Assembly: GCA_016714165.1 (NCBI GenBank)
Contig: JADJNU010000001.1
Coordinates: 310,001-374,000 of the forward strand
Source: Bdellovibrionales bacterium
Lineage (GTDB): Bacteria; Bdellovibrionota; Bdellovibrionia; Bdellovibrionales; UBA1609
Length of the DNA: 64,000 nucleotides
Reading direction: 5' to 3'
The position numbers were made by a program, and so were the translations under genes. How positions within the stretch are numbered: position 1 is the stretch's first letter; every line of letters starts with the position of its first letter. Shown in pieces: positions 26,631 to 35,840 of this stretch. The notes under the pieces are model-generated. The model had not been told where the DNA came from, made no database searches, and saw nothing but the letters and a program-made list of their open reading frames with translations.

Positions 26631-28396
26631 TGTGCCCCCACACGACGAGTTCTGATATTTGGCCGAATAATTGCCGATCCAATCATTTCTCGAATACTGC
26701 CTTTTTTATTGCTCGACTGAAGTTTTCCAACCATGCTTTCAAGAACGCATTCATCCTGACTGACCATTTTTCGTCTGGCCATCGCCTCAAACATTTTCTG
26801 GGTGAAACAGTCTCGGCCCTCTTGAGAGTTCCCGATCGCACTTGCTAAATCGGAGCCTCCATCGATAACGATTTCCTTTTGGTCCATGGTCAAGTTGACC
26901 CTCGCGTCAACGGGAAATGAGTTGGTGGCCTCGCCGGTGGTGCTATCAAAGATCAACTCTTTGGTTCTTAACCTTCCAATCGGATCAAAGTTCTCCATGG
27001 CAAATCCCAAAGGGTTGATTTGAGAGTGGCAACCGATACAGGAGGTCGAACTCGTCTTCGCTTGGACAACCTGCCTGGTGCTTTGGTTTGGATCAATGTC
27101 GATTGGGTTGAGCACGCCCTCGGGAAGGCTTTGTGGACTGGGCCGACTGATTTCCTTGCATAGCAACTGTGCTCTAACAAAGGCTCCGCGTTTGATTGGT
27201 ACGGAAGTACCCAAAATACCGACCCGTGAAAGAAAGGTTGCTTTTCCTATTAGGCCGCGACGAGACTTGCCTGAAAAATCGACGAGTCCGTTTGGATCAG
27301 GGGTTACTTCGTAGAGTTTGGCTAGTTCTTCCGATTTAACCTTGGACCACTGCGAGGTCATCAGATCGAAGTAGTCGCCATTAACATCCCAGATAATATG
27401 ATCGACGTAGTCGTCAAACTCGTCCTTCATTGCCACTTTGAGACCAGACAATTTCAGTCCATTCAGAAAAGATTCAGAAAAGCTGAGCGCAGGAGTAATA
27501 TCAAAACCTAGCCAATCCGCAAACAGCCTGCGAAGGTGAATTCGAGCCTTACTATCAGCCATCATTCTTTGAAATTCCTGGATCAGACCTGACTGGGTTG
27601 AGAGGTGCCCAGCTCTCACCGCATCCATTAAAGTGCTGTCAGGCATGGTTCCCCAAATCGCGTAAGACAGGCGAGATGCTAGCGCCCAATCGGAAATAGC
27701 ATATGAATTGAGGCTCGAATTCTCCATCTCTCCTCCCTCTAACTCGAGATGAAAGAGGAACTCGGGCGAAACCAAAAAGCTTCCGATTAACATCTGAAAC
27801 TTTTCTGATGCGTTACCTGGAGCGGCTGTGTAGGTATCTTTCGCAAAAGACACCTCATTGGGGTTCAGTGGCCGACGAAAGAATAGAGTGCCCACCTGTT
27901 CAACAACTCGGCTCAAGCAAATATCATCAAGCAGGGCTGTGCCGACACAGCTAATGCCCATTTTTGTTAAGAGCGACCTCGAGCTGAATAAGAACGATCC
28001 CATTTGGATGCCCACGCCTAAATAAGCTTCGAAGTGCCTCTCCTGAATGGGCGAGGCCTCCTCGCGCCCCAAAACCAAATCAGAGGGGAGACCTGCGAGA
28101 TGAAGTGCTACGATCTGATCGCTAAGTATGGTTTCGCCAAAAATGCTTTTCAGTGTGTTCAAATATTCGTACTTCGTAAGCCTTTGCACTGTATCGATCG
28201 GTGGTTCAGAGCTTAAGCACTGGAAACGACTCTGTAGAGATCCGCCCCTGACCTGTTCAGAGTCGACGTCCACCTTGTGCGATGTAAAACCACCGGTACA
28301 GTTTTGAAACACAAGAATCATTGCAGTAGCGGCGAGTGACAAATGGACCAAATGCCAAAAATGGCGGGGTCGCCACATGCCAGGGACATTGCTCAT
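26627..28396 (-). CDS. DUF1587/1592/1588/1585 lipoprotein
   Basis: The 589-residue lipoprotein (lipobox LVFQNC) has the whole family series: DUF1587 with VQRLTKYEYLNTLKSIFG near 75, DUF1595 with LFFRRPLNPNEVSFAKD, a SPEFLFHLE core followed by DUF1592 (ASRLSYAIWGTMPDSTL), DUF1588 with the haem c-like motif CIGCHSQINPLGFAMENFD, and DUF1585 near the C-terminus (CFTQKMFEAMARRKM). Such proteins are common in Planctomycetes, Myxococcota and Bdellovibrionota and are thought to be cell-surface cytochrome-like proteins. It forms an operon with the DUF1552 gene. The pair is bracketed by the nirN repeat. Confidence 0.87.
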   Translation of the reverse strand: MSNVPGMWRPRHFWHLVHLSLAATAMILVFQNCTGGFTSHKVDVDSEQVRGGSLQSRFQCLSSEPPIDTVQRLTKYEYLNTLKSIFGETILSDQIVALHLAGLPSDLVLGREEASPIQERHFEAYLGVGIQMGSFLFSSRSLLTKMGISCVGTALLDDICLSRVVEQVGTLFFRRPLNPNEVSFAKDTYTAAPGNASEKFQMLIGSFLVSPEFLFHLELEGGEMENSSLNSYAISDWALASRLSYAIWGTMPDSTLMDAVRAGHLSTQSGLIQEFQRMMADSKARIHLRRLFADWLGFDITPALSFSESFLNGLKLSGLKVAMKDEFDDYVDHIIWDVNGDYFDLMTSQWSKVKSEELAKLYEVTPDPNGLVDFSGKSRRGLIGKATFLSRVGILGTSVPIKRGAFVRAQLLCKEISRPSPQSLPEGVLNPIDIDPNQSTRQVVQAKTSSTSCIGCHSQINPLGFAMENFDPIGRLRTKELIFDSTTGEATNSFPVDARVNLTMDQKEIVIDGGSDLASAIGNSQEGRDCFTQKMFEAMARRKMVSQDECVLESMVGKLQSSNKKGSIREMIGSAIIRPNIRTRRVGAQ

Positions 28397-28799
28397 TCCG
28401 TGCGCTCTCCTGTCTCTCAGGACCTATTACACTACATAAGTCACTAGTCATTTTACTCCAAAATTAACTTATACGCACTTTTGCGGCCCAGCCTGTCTTA
28501 CAGTGAAACGGTGTTACGCCGAAATTGTACCTGAGGTGATCTTACTAAAGGAGCCTGCTGGATTCTAAAACGCTCAAAGAGATTAAGCGTATTCCAATGA
28601 AGAAGCCGTCAGGCAAGTACAATGTCTTCAATAAGACTCATTTGTCGTTGGGGACAAGTCATTGATTTAAATGGGCCTAAGATGAGGATTGTATCAAATT
28701 GAAGCGAAAGTTAAAGTCATTCAGATGATTCTTCGATTGAAGATCATATGTCTGAGAAATCTATCAAGTTTCGGCGCCATTGTTCCGAAATGAGAAGTG
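28397..28799. other. Intergenic region holding the nirN fragment
   Basis: This is a 403-base gap between the divergent DUF1592 and VWA lipoprotein genes. Its only recognisable content is the 105-base nirN fragment, which starts abruptly after GAGCCTGCTG and is out of any gene context. The rest is AT-rich, with no motif seen. Confidence 0.6.
28561..28665 (+). pseudogene. Orphan duplicate of the nirN 3' end (direct repeat copy B)
   Basis: These bases are 104/105 identical to the last 35 codons of nirN including the stop, but have no upstream coding region. The offset from copy A is 3,672 bases in direct orientation. It is a relic of a duplication or recombination event involving the DUF1592/DUF1552 block, and too short to be functional. 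Confidence 0.9.
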
Positions 28800-30810
28800 A
28801 TGAGTTTGAGAAAGCGTCATTTCACTTCAATTGGGATTTTTTTTGTCTTTCTAGTGATTTGCGTTGTTGCATTTGAGAACTGTAGCAAGGTGCGGCTTAC
28901 CGCTCTTGTTCCTGAAAGGCAGGTCTCTTCAGTCATCGGCGCAGAGGCCCAGCGTCTTCCCATTCCTCGCCGAGATCCAGGAAATGCTCGTGTTGTCGTA
29001 CTTTTGGATCAGAGCTTCTCAATGGTCTGGGGGAAGTGTCCTCAGGATCTGGATGGGACGGCCCCGAGTCCCACTGGTTCTCCATTTAATTCCTGTCAGA
29101 GAGGGCCTGGAGTTGATCAGCCGGGGTATCGCTACGATGTCACGAAAGCATGGCTTGATCAACTTGCAGATGTAGTTGAAAAGGGAATGGATGTTAAAGT
29201 GATGCTTTTGCCCTTTTCTGGAGGAAAAGCGAAGCGCCCAAATCCAATCGCGAGCCCTGTGCATAACCTTCGAGATCTGGATCACATGAAATTTGTTGAT
29301 TTGCCCAAGGCGGAGACTTGGCTAGCTGCCCTCAGGCAAGAGCAAGATGCCATGAAGTCCAACGGAGCTCGGGAAATCATGGGAACAACGGTCTTTGATC
29401 CTATTCTTGACTATGCTTACGCCGAGATTGTTCGTGAGGCGAATTTGCTTAAGGAGCAAGACAAGTTGGCGACAACACCTTTTTTGTTTGTGATCATCTC
29501 AGATGGGGTCTATAAGCCGACCAATGCTCTCTTTGGGCTTCTGAGACAGGTAGCAGGATGCCCTGATTGCAGCAGAACCCCCCACTCATATTGCGTGTAC
29601 CTGCTTTTCAACAGGTGGATGTTGGAGCGGCCCTGGAGAAGCTCCAGGTCGTTACTGTCAGTCACTTGAGCAGAATTTTAGGGAGTATCTCGGTGATCCC
29701 GCTGTGAATCAGTTAGATGAAGTGATAGTTTCGCTCAATAATATTTTGAAACTTGAACAAGATCCTGATTTTTTAGGTTTTCGAATTTCAATGAAATTTG
29801 CTAAAATGAATTGGCTGGCCGTTCCTTCTGAGGACACCAACAAATCTCTGGATAAAACAAAAAATATTTTTGATGAGGTGCAGTCGAGTCTGGTCCGGCG
29901 TCAGATACCGATCTACAATATCACAGACGGAACTCCACCCTTTCCTGTTGTCAACTTAGGGGGGGATTCGTCTACTTATGTCATTGAAAATTTCTATGCG
30001 ATAAACACAAATGTTTACGTTAACAAGTTTGGAAATCTTATTATCGATAGCGACGGTGATGGTCTTGGAGACGAAGAGGAAGTCGCGCAAGGAATGGATC
30101 CCAGTATTCCGAGGACAAATGGGATTTGTCTGGACGGGATTGCGGTGAACTTCGGATGCCAGAAGCTTGGGTGTCGGCCGGATATTGACATGGACTTGGA
30201 TGGTTTGAATGAATGCGAGGAAATTACGGTTGGCACTCGAGATATATTGCTGGATTCCGACGCCGATCACATTCCTGATCTCTTCGAGGCATTGAGATTT
30301 TTAAAGCCAGGCGATGATGACCGTGAGTCGAAATCTTCAGGAGACAGCTTCACTGACCATGATCATTTTCGATACGGAATTCACCCTCTCCGTCAAGTGG
30401 CTTCGGTTCTGGATCGCTTCAAAGTTGACCTTTTTTCGCGGTTTATGGGCTATGAATTGGGGTCAGATCAAAGCGGTGCTCAACAGGCTGTAGCAAAGTA
30501 TGTGGTCGAGCTCAGAAATATGCCCTTGGCTCCAACGCAAGCCGTGGCTTCAAGTTCGATACTTGTCATGAAATCTCAGTCGGGATCTGGCCCCATAAAG
30601 GACGATGTTCGCTTGGACCCGATCGCGAAGGAAGCACATTTTAACAGAGTCTATTTTCTCTTGGAGATGGCAACACTTGAAAATCGTCAAAAGATCTCAT
30701 GGCACCTGCTCAAAATGGACGTTCCAGCACCAGAAGGTGCAGGATCATATGCTCTTCCAGGTAGTTTTTCTTTTGATAAATTTGTTCAGATCCAGGGAGA
30801 GCCACCATGA
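28800..30810 (+). CDS. VWA-domain lipoprotein with TSP3-like calcium repeats, frameshifted
   Basis: ATG 28800 starts a signal peptide with the lipobox AFENC (Cys 28). A von Willebrand A domain follows from about residue 63, with the MIDAS core LLDQSFSM (Asp 70). The frame shifts at a run of six C at 29578-29583. Removing one C gives a Cys-rich loop (IACTCFSTGGCWSGPGEA, then RYCQSLEQNF) continuous with the frame open to 30810. After the VWA part come acidic thrombospondin type 3-like repeats (DSDGDGLGDEEEVAQGMDP and DMDLDGLNECEE, then DSDADHIPDLFE) likely to bind calcium. It is a surface or periplasmic adhesin-like protein and a paralogue of the next gene, which it overlaps by four bases. Confidence 0.78.
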
Positions 30811-32561
30811 GATATTTGAACTCCATCTTTTTGCTGGCTGTAATGGTGGTTGCTTGTTTTCAAAATTGCAGCAATGTTCGGCTCACGCCGATTTCAAGCC
30901 AAGTGATGTCGTCCTACGCCAAGTCTGGCGATATCTGCAGTTTGCCTTCGCTGAGCTCAACAGATAAAGTGAAGATCACTTTTGTTGTGGATATGTCCTC
31001 GTCAAACGCGACCATCGAAAAGAGGAACTCCTCTAATCAGATCATTGAAATCAATGGTTCTGACCTGAATCGTCAGAGGATGCAGACGATCCGCGATTTT
31101 CTGACGAAAGACTGTTTGAAAGCCAACGACTCAACGAAAATAGCTGTCGTTGGATTTGCGCATCAAAAAATTATTCCACCGGGTACTGCTTGTGACCGAA
31201 ATCAGTTTAAACCAGTGGATGATTACCTCACTCAAGGCGCAAACGACCCCCTTGATTTTCTTGAGTCGGAGCATGATCTGACGAAGCAGGATTGCGTTCC
31301 TGGCGGAGGGAGATGTTCGGAGTATATCACCCGTTACGATGAGGGAATGGAGTGCGCCAAACAGATTGTGCACGATGATGTGCAGGCGGTAGCCGAAGAT
31401 GGAAAAAAGGCATTTTATATGACTTTTTTTCTGACGGATGGAGAACCCTCGATTCCAGCAGTTATTGGCTACGACATTTCTAATGCGGCCTACCAGGCCA
31501 TGAAAATCACGGTGAAGCAAAAGGTTCGCGACATGAGAAATGAGGCGGAGGAAAAGGCCTTGGGCCTGACCCTTCGTCCGATTTTTTATGGCGGAGATTA
31601 TCTCACCAGAAAGGACCCAACGGGAAAGAAGGAAGCCATCGCCCGCGATATTTTAACAGATATTGCCAATGAAGGCTTGACGGAATATATTTTCCTACAA
31701 GATGTGAGCGAGCTCGATCTTTGTAAGTATTTGGTGTCCGGAACTCGAGTTCCATACAAGTTAAAACAATTTGTTGCGACGAATCTGACAATTACGAAAA
31801 TGGGTGAAAAGTTGCTCGCGGATTCTGATATGGATGGAATTCCCGATGAACTTGAGGGGCAACGAGGATTTGATCCGACAAAAGCGAGATCGATGGGGCC
31901 TACCAGTCAGTTGCTCGACGGATTTTGTGGTGGACTCAATGCCTCTCAGTGTGCGAATTCAATTCACCAAGATTGTGGCAATCCGAATGCCTTGGGGTTA
32001 ACACTCTGTGAAGTGTCGAAATGGGGGCTTTCAAACGGATTGGATTCTGACGGCGATGACTTTATCGACATTATGGAAGTGATTAAGGGGATGGGACCCA
32101 ATATTCCTTCTGGATATGTAGACGGCGACAGTTCGTCGGAATTTGAAGAAATGATGATCGGAAGAGATCCTCGCTTTCCGGATGATGGCACGCCGGATGA
32201 AATGCTCCTACAATACCGTCGATGGCCTCTTTCTAAGCCATTGCCCGGCTGCCCTGCTGATCAAGAGTCCTACCAGTTCGAACTTGATCATGTGCCCTTG
32301 CTTCCAACATTAGCCACAAATTCAGACGATCCTGTCAGTCAAAAACTGCCTTGGATGAATCACGGCGAAAATGTAAATGTTCTTATGGCATATTATATCC
32401 TGACTCCCGCAAATCAGGCCCTTCGTCAGGACTTGAAAGATCAGGTTTATATCAAATACTATAAGATTCATATATCCAAACACCTCATCGAAGAGCTAGG
32501 ATTTTTAAAGGCGGGCGAGCTCAATGATGCCTTTAGTGAGTTTGCCGAGGAGTGGAAGTGA
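30807..32561 (+). CDS. VWA-domain lipoprotein with TSP3-like repeats
   Basis: The protein has 584 residues and is intact. The lipobox is CFQNC (Cys 21), followed by NVRLTP, which closely matches KVRLTA in the preceding paralogue. A VWA domain (about residues 55-300) begins KITFVVDMSSSNA, with the expected DxSxS, and has FFLTDGEPS near the usual TDG position. TSP3-like acidic repeats follow (ADSDMDGIPDELEGQRGFDP and DSDGDDFIDIMEVIKGMGP). The C-terminal 100 residues have no known motif. It is encoded in an overlapping row with the genes before and after (ATGA and GTGA junctions), so the three products probably work together. Confidence 0.85.
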   Translation: MRYLNSIFLLAVMVVACFQNCSNVRLTPISSQVMSSYAKSGDICSLPSLSSTDKVKITFVVDMSSSNATIEKRNSSNQIIEINGSDLNRQRMQTIRDFLTKDCLKANDSTKIAVVGFAHQKIIPPGTACDRNQFKPVDDYLTQGANDPLDFLESEHDLTKQDCVPGGGRCSEYITRYDEGMECAKQIVHDDVQAVAEDGKKAFYMTFFLTDGEPSIPAVIGYDISNAAYQAMKITVKQKVRDMRNEAEEKALGLTLRPIFYGGDYLTRKDPTGKKEAIARDILTDIANEGLTEYIFLQDVSELDLCKYLVSGTRVPYKLKQFVATNLTITKMGEKLLADSDMDGIPDELEGQRGFDPTKARSMGPTSQLLDGFCGGLNASQCANSIHQDCGNPNALGLTLCEVSKWGLSNGLDSDGDDFIDIMEVIKGMGPNIPSGYVDGDSSSEFEEMMIGRDPRFPDDGTPDEMLLQYRRWPLSKPLPGCPADQESYQFELDHVPLLPTLATNSDDPVSQKLPWMNHGENVNVLMAYYILTPANQALRQDLKDQVYIKYYKIHISKHLIEELGFLKAGELNDAFSEFAEEWK

Positions 32562-33409
32562 ATCGCTTGATTTTATTCATTCTCTTATTTGGGTCTATGA
32601 AGGCAGGGGCCCAGGCGGTTGGTTGCATCAGCCTTGAGGGTCTTAAGCTTCCCTGTTTTGGTGGTGGAGTTGCCTGCGGATCTTGTGAAAGCAAATACAC
32701 TGAGGAAGAGAGGAGAAACGCTTGCGTTGGCACCCTGCCCTTATCAAACCCTGCTGGCTGTGGAGGGGGAGGAACTTGCGGAACAAAGTGCTGCACCACC
32801 TGTTCCCAATACAACCCGGCAGATTATTATACATGTCAGACACTGCCAGGTGCTTGCGATGCAAATGGCAACTTTGCCTCTTGCGGGAATGGAACCAAAG
32901 TAGCGAGTTGTGATGAGAGTTCTTGTGCTTCCCAAGCCGCGAATCGCTGTGGGTCATTTAACTGCTCTTGTGGGATCACCTGTCAAGGGACCAAGCAAAT
33001 GATAAGGTGTTACAGGTGGACCTCTAGATCTGTCCCCAGCGGTGGGTCGTGCGGCTGTCGCAATGTTGGCGCGACACCAGGACGTTGCTCGGGAGCTCCT
33101 ACTGGAGCATCTGAGTGTGGAGGAGTTCCGAATCCCTGTAACGGAGATGGATCTCAATGCACAGGTGCGAGCAACCGATGCTATGTTTGTTCCTATTCGC
33201 CTGGAAACCCAGGGACCTGCTCACCCACTTGCAATGTGGGATCCGCCTCTTGTTATGAGAATCCTACCCCGGTTGATGTCTGCGCTTCATCCTGTTCCGG
33301 TGGCGGTCTCACAGACAGTCCCAGTACACCTCCAGGGACGTCCTGCAGTTCGGTTCCTGGGCCGGCTTGCACCGAGAATAGTTGCCCTGCTTGCGGGGGT
33401 TCCTGCTGA
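32558..33409 (+). CDS. Cysteine-rich exported protein
   Basis: The start is taken as GTG 32558, overlapping the preceding stop and with GAGGAG upstream. A GTG six bases earlier is also in frame. A signal peptide ends near AGA/QA. The roughly 265-residue mature protein has about 38 cysteines, close to one residue in seven, along with many Gly, Ser and Pro, and no helices or charged stretches. Such a composition points to a disulfide-cross-linked extracellular protein. It is the third gene of the VWA operon, so it may form a surface structure with those lipoproteins. No family recognised. Confidence 0.7.
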   Translation: MNRLILFILLFGSMKAGAQAVGCISLEGLKLPCFGGGVACGSCESKYTEEERRNACVGTLPLSNPAGCGGGGTCGTKCCTTCSQYNPADYYTCQTLPGACDANGNFASCGNGTKVASCDESSCASQAANRCGSFNCSCGITCQGTKQMIRCYRWTSRSVPSGGSCGCRNVGATPGRCSGAPTGASECGGVPNPCNGDGSQCTGASNRCYVCSYSPGNPGTCSPTCNVGSASCYENPTPVDVCASSCSGGGLTDSPSTPPGTSCSSVPGPACTENSCPACGGSC

Positions 33410-33447
33410 TTTTTCTGATCTATTTTCGCGTTCCAAAATGACTTGAT

Positions 33448-33475
33448 TTGAGAAAATTTAGAACCTTCTCAATTT
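33448..33475 (+). terminator. Weak hairpin after the VWA/Cys-rich operon
   Basis: TGAGAA and TTCTCA form a six-base-pair stem with an 11-base loop, followed by ATTTTGTT. It is weak but well placed between the Cys-rich gene and the adhesin gene. Confidence 0.35.
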
Positions 33476-33529
33476 TGTTGCCTTGTTTTGAACGAAGCGA
33501 GATCCAATTTTTTACAAAATAGGTCCAGG

Positions 33530-35800
33530 ATGGCAGACTGGACTTTGTGGGACGTGACTCGAGGTGTATCTAAAGTGAGATTTTTGCTAAATCAAATTTT
33601 CCTTTTTCGACTTTGGATTTTTCGTCCTCCTCACCCATTTATTTTTGCCTGTATTGACCTTCTCATTTTTGTCAGTCTTTCAGGTTTTGTTTTGAGCCAA
33701 CTCAGTTTGGCAAACGAAGCTCCGTCAGACTTGGTCTATCAAGGACGAATTATGAAGCCCGACAACAGTCCTCTTGAGGCCGCCTCTGTTGCCTTTGATG
33801 TGAGTGTTTTCAGCCAGGATGGGATATGTCTGCTCTACGAAGAGATTCACACAGTCAATATGACAAATTCTGGTGGTTCCTTTGCGTTGCCATTGGGAAG
33901 TGGAGTTCCGGTTGGGCCGGCGTATTCCTTGAAAGAAGTGTTTTCTAACACGGGAAGTTTTACCGGAGGAGGCTCCTGTCCCTACGCTCCTTTGACCGGT
34001 CACAGTCGTCTTCTTCGTGTGACTTTTGATGAGGGTTCCGGACCTGTTGCTCTTCAAGATCAAACCATTAACAGCGTCCCATATGCTCTTTACGCATCAA
34101 AACTTGAAGGGAAGGGCAAGAGTGATTTTTTGCAAATCAACACCACGACATCTGCTCTTAGCCAGGCAAACGCGAATTCACTTTTTCAAAATGCGACCTA
34201 TACCGAGCTCATGGCATTGGCTGGTGGCACGTCTACAGTCTTTGCAAAGAGCGCAGATCTTCCAGTGTCGGGCGGGGTGCTTAACCTGAGCGGTGCAGGA
34301 CAAGGGGTCAGAGTGTTGGACGTGCCAGCTGGTGGTGACTATGCCGTGAACAAAAATTATTCTGATGGAAAGATTGGCGGGAAAGCCATCGATGCCGCTA
34401 ACTTCGCAGGACTTGCCAATGGTGAGTCCGTGAAGTGGGATACAAGTGCCAATAGTGGTCTTGGGGGTTGGGTTCGGTATTCGCCTCCCTCAACAAGTGG
34501 TACCTCTGGAAAAATTGCCAAATTCACTTCATCTAGTGCCGTAGGCGATTCTGTGCTTACGGAGGCATCGGGTAAAATTGGATTTAATGCTTCCACTCCA
34601 TCTTATGATTTGAGTTTTGGGGGAGAATCTGCCCGGAGCCTTGGGGTGGAACGTCATTCGACGGCCGATACGGCCGGAAATTCTTTGACGTTGAAAGCTG
34701 GTGGAGCAACTTCGGGCGCCACCAACAAAAACGGAGGCAACCTGATTCTGTCTTCAGGAATTGCTACGGGGACAGGAAGCTCTGACATTGTTTTCCAGCC
34801 AGTTGCAGCGGGTGGTACCGGGGTCGCCAATCGCAATCCAGCTGAGAACATGCGTTTGAACGCCTTCGGTCTCAGTGGGGGAGGAGCCAACGCAGTCGGC
34901 GCCGGAGGCTCATTAGCGTGGGGAGGCGGGGCCACGGCGAGTGGGTTAAATACCGTTGCCTTTGGAGACAATGCTTCGGCTGTTAGCAACTGGTCGGCCG
35001 CGATTGGGTGGCAGGCTTCGGCCGATAACCAGCATGGAATTGCGATAGGAGGAGCCTCCTACGCAGGCGGATATCGCAGTTTGGCCTTGGGATATGAAGC
35101 GGACGTAACGGGAGGAAATTCCGTTGCCATCAGTGCGGGGGTTCCGGCCGGTGCGGCACCTACTGTTTCAGGAGCCGAGTCCATCGGAATTTTTATGGGC
35201 GATCAAAGCGGTGCGGATGTAACGGCAAGCAATGTGATGGCAATCCTCGGTGGCAATGTGGGAATCGGAACGACTTCACCCAGCTCTAAATTAGATGTTA
35301 ATGGGGCTCAGACATTTCGGGAGATGGCTTCCGCCTCGGCCCCAACACCGGCTGCCACCAAAACCTTTCTTTACGCAGATAGTACCTCGCATACTCTCAA
35401 GTTTTCTGTGAATGGCGGAGCCTATAAAGATGTCTTGCCTGCTTCGGCTCTTGTCCGCGTTTGTGAAATTGTCATAGGTGATCCTGGATCAGCCTCTTCA
35501 GTATTGGTTGATGATAATGATTCTCCCGCTAATTGCAGCAATTTGACAGGGTCTACGATGACGGTTCTTTCTGTTGAGTGCTATTCCAATGCAGGATCTC
35601 CGACAGTGAATCCAATCCTCAATGGTGGAAGTTCGACTTCTATACTGAGCAGTCCCTTGACCTGCGGTACCGGAAGCTTTGCGGCAGGAACCTTAAATGG
35701 AACTCCCACTCAAGCTGATAACCAATCAATCGATGGCAATATCGATATCGCCGGTGGGACTGCGAAATACATTGTTATCCGCATCAAGAGAACTTTGTAA
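33530..35800 (+). CDS. Adhesin-like exported protein with YadA-head-like repeats
   Basis: The protein has about 756 residues from ATG 33530 (TTG 33488 is also in frame). A long N-terminal region leads to a hydrophobic segment ending near LSLA/NEAPSD, an extended signal peptide like that of large surface proteins. The mature start (SDLVYQGRIMKPDNSPLE) is a small beta domain often seen at the N-terminus of Bdellovibrio surface fibres. Residues about 450-580 have repeated GxxAxAxG-type units (AVGAGGSLAWGGGATASG, VAFGDNASAVSNWSAAIG and SLALGYEADVTGG) like trimeric YadA heads. NVGIGTTSPSSKLDVNG follows, a motif common before fibre tips. A role in attachment is an inference. Confidence 0.72.
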   Translation: MADWTLWDVTRGVSKVRFLLNQIFLFRLWIFRPPHPFIFACIDLLIFVSLSGFVLSQLSLANEAPSDLVYQGRIMKPDNSPLEAASVAFDVSVFSQDGICLLYEEIHTVNMTNSGGSFALPLGSGVPVGPAYSLKEVFSNTGSFTGGGSCPYAPLTGHSRLLRVTFDEGSGPVALQDQTINSVPYALYASKLEGKGKSDFLQINTTTSALSQANANSLFQNATYTELMALAGGTSTVFAKSADLPVSGGVLNLSGAGQGVRVLDVPAGGDYAVNKNYSDGKIGGKAIDAANFAGLANGESVKWDTSANSGLGGWVRYSPPSTSGTSGKIAKFTSSSAVGDSVLTEASGKIGFNASTPSYDLSFGGESARSLGVERHSTADTAGNSLTLKAGGATSGATNKNGGNLILSSGIATGTGSSDIVFQPVAAGGTGVANRNPAENMRLNAFGLSGGGANAVGAGGSLAWGGGATASGLNTVAFGDNASAVSNWSAAIGWQASADNQHGIAIGGASYAGGYRSLALGYEADVTGGNSVAISAGVPAGAAPTVSGAESIGIFMGDQSGADVTASNVMAILGGNVGIGTTSPSSKLDVNGAQTFREMASASAPTPAATKTFLYADSTSHTLKFSVNGGAYKDVLPASALVRVCEIVIGDPGSASSVLVDDNDSPANCSNLTGSTMTVLSVECYSNAGSPTVNPILNGGSSTSILSSPLTCGTGSFAAGTLNGTPTQADNQSIDGNIDIAGGTAKYIVIRIKRTL

Positions 35801-35840
35801 TCCGTAATTTTACATAATTTGTTAAAGGGAGTGTAGCACA

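Noticed and set aside
24889..28665. Transposon or insertion sequence between the two nirN ends
   Set aside because: No transposase, integrase or terminal inverted repeats are present. Recombination through the duplicated nirN end explains it better.
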